Below, piece after piece: positions 5,466-6,439 of a stretch of DNA of 6,439 nt. The stretch is from Planctomycetota bacterium (lineage in GTDB: Bacteria > Planctomycetota > MHYJ01 > JACQXL01 > JAVHLO01). The notes under the pieces are model-generated. The model saw only the letters and a list, made by a program, of their open reading frames with translations. It was not told the DNA's origin and ran no database searches. The DNA lies in NCBI GenBank assembly GCA_031082105.1, contig JAVHLO010000064.1, forward strand, positions 1-6,439, given 5' to 3'. How positions within the stretch are numbered: the first letter of the stretch is position 1; each line of letters begins with the position of its first letter. A program made the translations under genes and the position numbers.

Positions 5466-6317
5466 ATGAAGAAACCAAAATGGATCGTCGTCACTCATGG
5501 CGGAGCGGGTTCATCAAAGAAGGTCCTCGACGCTGTCACACTCGCAGCCCGCACGGGGATGCGCATGCTCCGCAAGAAGAACAGCGCCCTCGACGCGGTC
5601 GAGGAGGCGGTCGTCGTGATGGAGGACGACCCGCGCTTCAACGCGGGGACCGGCTCCGTCTTCCGCATTGACGGCACGATCGAGATGGACGCTTCATTGA
5701 TGGACTCGGAGTTCCACTGCGGCGCGGTCGCCACGATCAAGGGCGTGCGGAACCCGATCCGGGTCGCGCGCAAGGTGCTCGAATCGCCGCACATCCTGCT
5801 GGCAGGCTCCGGCGCCACGGAGTTCGCGCGCAGGATGGGGTTCACTTACCACTCACCCGTCACAAGACGGGCGCTTCGAAGGTTGTCGCGAGTGCAGGGC
5901 TGGCTGCGTAGTGGCCGGCTCCCGAAGTACGCGCACAAGTGGAAGAGCTACTCACTGGACACGGTTGGCGCGGTGGCGATGGACTCGCGCGGCATATTCG
6001 CCACGTCAAGCTCGACTGGCGGTACGTCCATCGCGTTGCCCGGCCGCGTGGGCGACACGCCGCTCATCGGATGCGGGATATACGCCGGACCGTGCGGCGC
6101 CGTCTCCGTGACAGGAGTCGGCGAGGCGATCATCAGGCAGGTGTTGTCGAAATCCGTCTACGACAAGCTCGTAGCGGGCCGCTCCGCCTCGGAGGCATGC
6201 AAATGGGGCATCTCGCTCTACGATCCGAGCATACCGATGGGGATAATTGTGGTGAACGCGGATTCAGGCGCGGGCGCGAGCAATACCGGAATGCCGGTGT
6301 GCATACTTGCGCGGTAG
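5466..6317 (+). CDS. iaaA: Isoaspartyl peptidase / L-asparaginase (plant-type, Ntn-hydrolase)
   Basis: The 283-residue product belongs to the threonine-dependent asparaginase family, which hydrolyses L-asparagine and beta-aspartyl (isoaspartyl) dipeptides and matures by self-cleavage before the nucleophilic Thr. Start ATG 5466 gives the family N-terminus WIVVTHGGAG (residues 6-15); an upstream ATG at 5424 would add 14 residues. Visible motifs: NAGTGSVF (59-66), EMDASLMD (73-80), CGAVATI (85-91), DTVGAVAMD (165-173) with nucleophile Thr166, STGG (Thr184), GRVGD (Arg194, Asp197) and TGVGE (216-220). The spacing from Thr166 matches E. coli EcAIII (Thr179, Thr197, Arg207, Asp210). Cleavage would yield subunits of about 165 and 118 residues. 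It is somewhat shorter than EcAIII (321). Asp before the nucleophile also occurs in glycosylasparaginases, so the exact substrate is open. No signal peptide is seen, so it is probably cytoplasmic. Confidence 0.93.
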   Translation: MKKPKWIVVTHGGAGSSKKVLDAVTLAARTGMRMLRKKNSALDAVEEAVVVMEDDPRFNAGTGSVFRIDGTIEMDASLMDSEFHCGAVATIKGVRNPIRVARKVLESPHILLAGSGATEFARRMGFTYHSPVTRRALRRLSRVQGWLRSGRLPKYAHKWKSYSLDTVGAVAMDSRGIFATSSSTGGTSIALPGRVGDTPLIGCGIYAGPCGAVSVTGVGEAIIRQVLSKSVYDKLVAGRSASEACKWGISLYDPSIPMGIIVVNADSGAGASNTGMPVCILAR

Positions 6318-6402
6318 CCGCCGCGCGTCAGCAGATTTCTTCAAAGAACCGCCCTTGTGCGGTCGCGCACCGATCAGATTACGCAGAGATATCGCTCTTC
6401 CC

Positions 6403-6430
6403 TGTCATGCCGAACTCGTTTCGGCATCTC
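6403..6430. repeat. Palindromic repeat TGTCATGCCGAA..., second copy (inverted)
   Basis: Hairpin ATGCCGAA-CTCGT-TTCGGCAT (6407-6427) with a TGTC flank. It equals the reverse complement of 3147-3174 at 27 of 28 positions, the one difference being in the loop. The element probably continues beyond the window. It lies 85 bp downstream of the asparaginase stop, in sequence otherwise without recognisable features. Confidence 0.8.
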
Positions 6431-6439
6431 CTCTGCGAC

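Noticed and set aside
3215..6317. Oxidoreductase and asparaginase as one operon or pathway
   Set aside because: They are separated by 319 bp with a large hairpin repeat and a possible separate -35 box, and no biochemical link is evident.
6348..6363. Terminator after the asparaginase gene (ACCGC-CCTTGT-GCGGT)
   Set aside because: The stem is only 5 bp and is not followed by a T-tract, so the sequence does not support an intrinsic terminator.

Overview
This GC-rich window most likely comes from an anaerobic or metabolically versatile bacterium of uncertain, possibly uncultured, lineage. It carries a tungsten/molybdenum-pterin aldehyde:ferredoxin oxidoreductase homologue, a lipoprotein with a classical lipobox, E. 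coli-like sigma70 promoter sequences, and an unusually dense set of short palindromic dispersed repeats of several families. I cannot assign a phylum from the sequence alone.

Layout, left to right. On the minus strand: a truncated small cysteine-rich zinc-ribbon-like protein (1-301), a 276-bp spacer holding several short repeats (302-577), and a 776-residue lipoprotein with a repetitive C-terminal two thirds built on a GG-N/D-D-x-Y motif (578-2908). A roughly 300-bp divergent intergenic region then holds two good promoter candidates facing away from each other and a ~103-bp MITE-like palindromic element. On the plus strand: an AOR-family oxidoreductase (3215-5146), a 319-bp spacer with a 92-bp hairpin repeat, and a complete plant-type asparaginase / isoaspartyl peptidase (5466-6317). 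The window ends in another copy of the palindrome seen upstream of the oxidoreductase, inverted.

I see no functional pathway linking the genes. The lipoprotein and oxidoreductase are divergently transcribed. The two plus-strand genes are separated by a spacer with its own repeat, so an operon is not supported.

The most interesting signal is the repeat biology. Two of the four genes appear to contain in-frame insertions that include short sequences of dispersed intergenic-repeat type. In the oxidoreductase, a perfect 10-bp-stem hairpin repeat encodes an extra ~21-residue loop just before the catalytic glutamate. In the lipoprotein, a 40-residue low-complexity insertion splits one structural repeat and ends in a copy (26/27 identical) of the palindrome that sits just beyond the same gene's stop codon. 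This resembles the principle of the Rickettsia palindromic elements (protein-coding genes accommodating mobile palindromes), here with different sequences.
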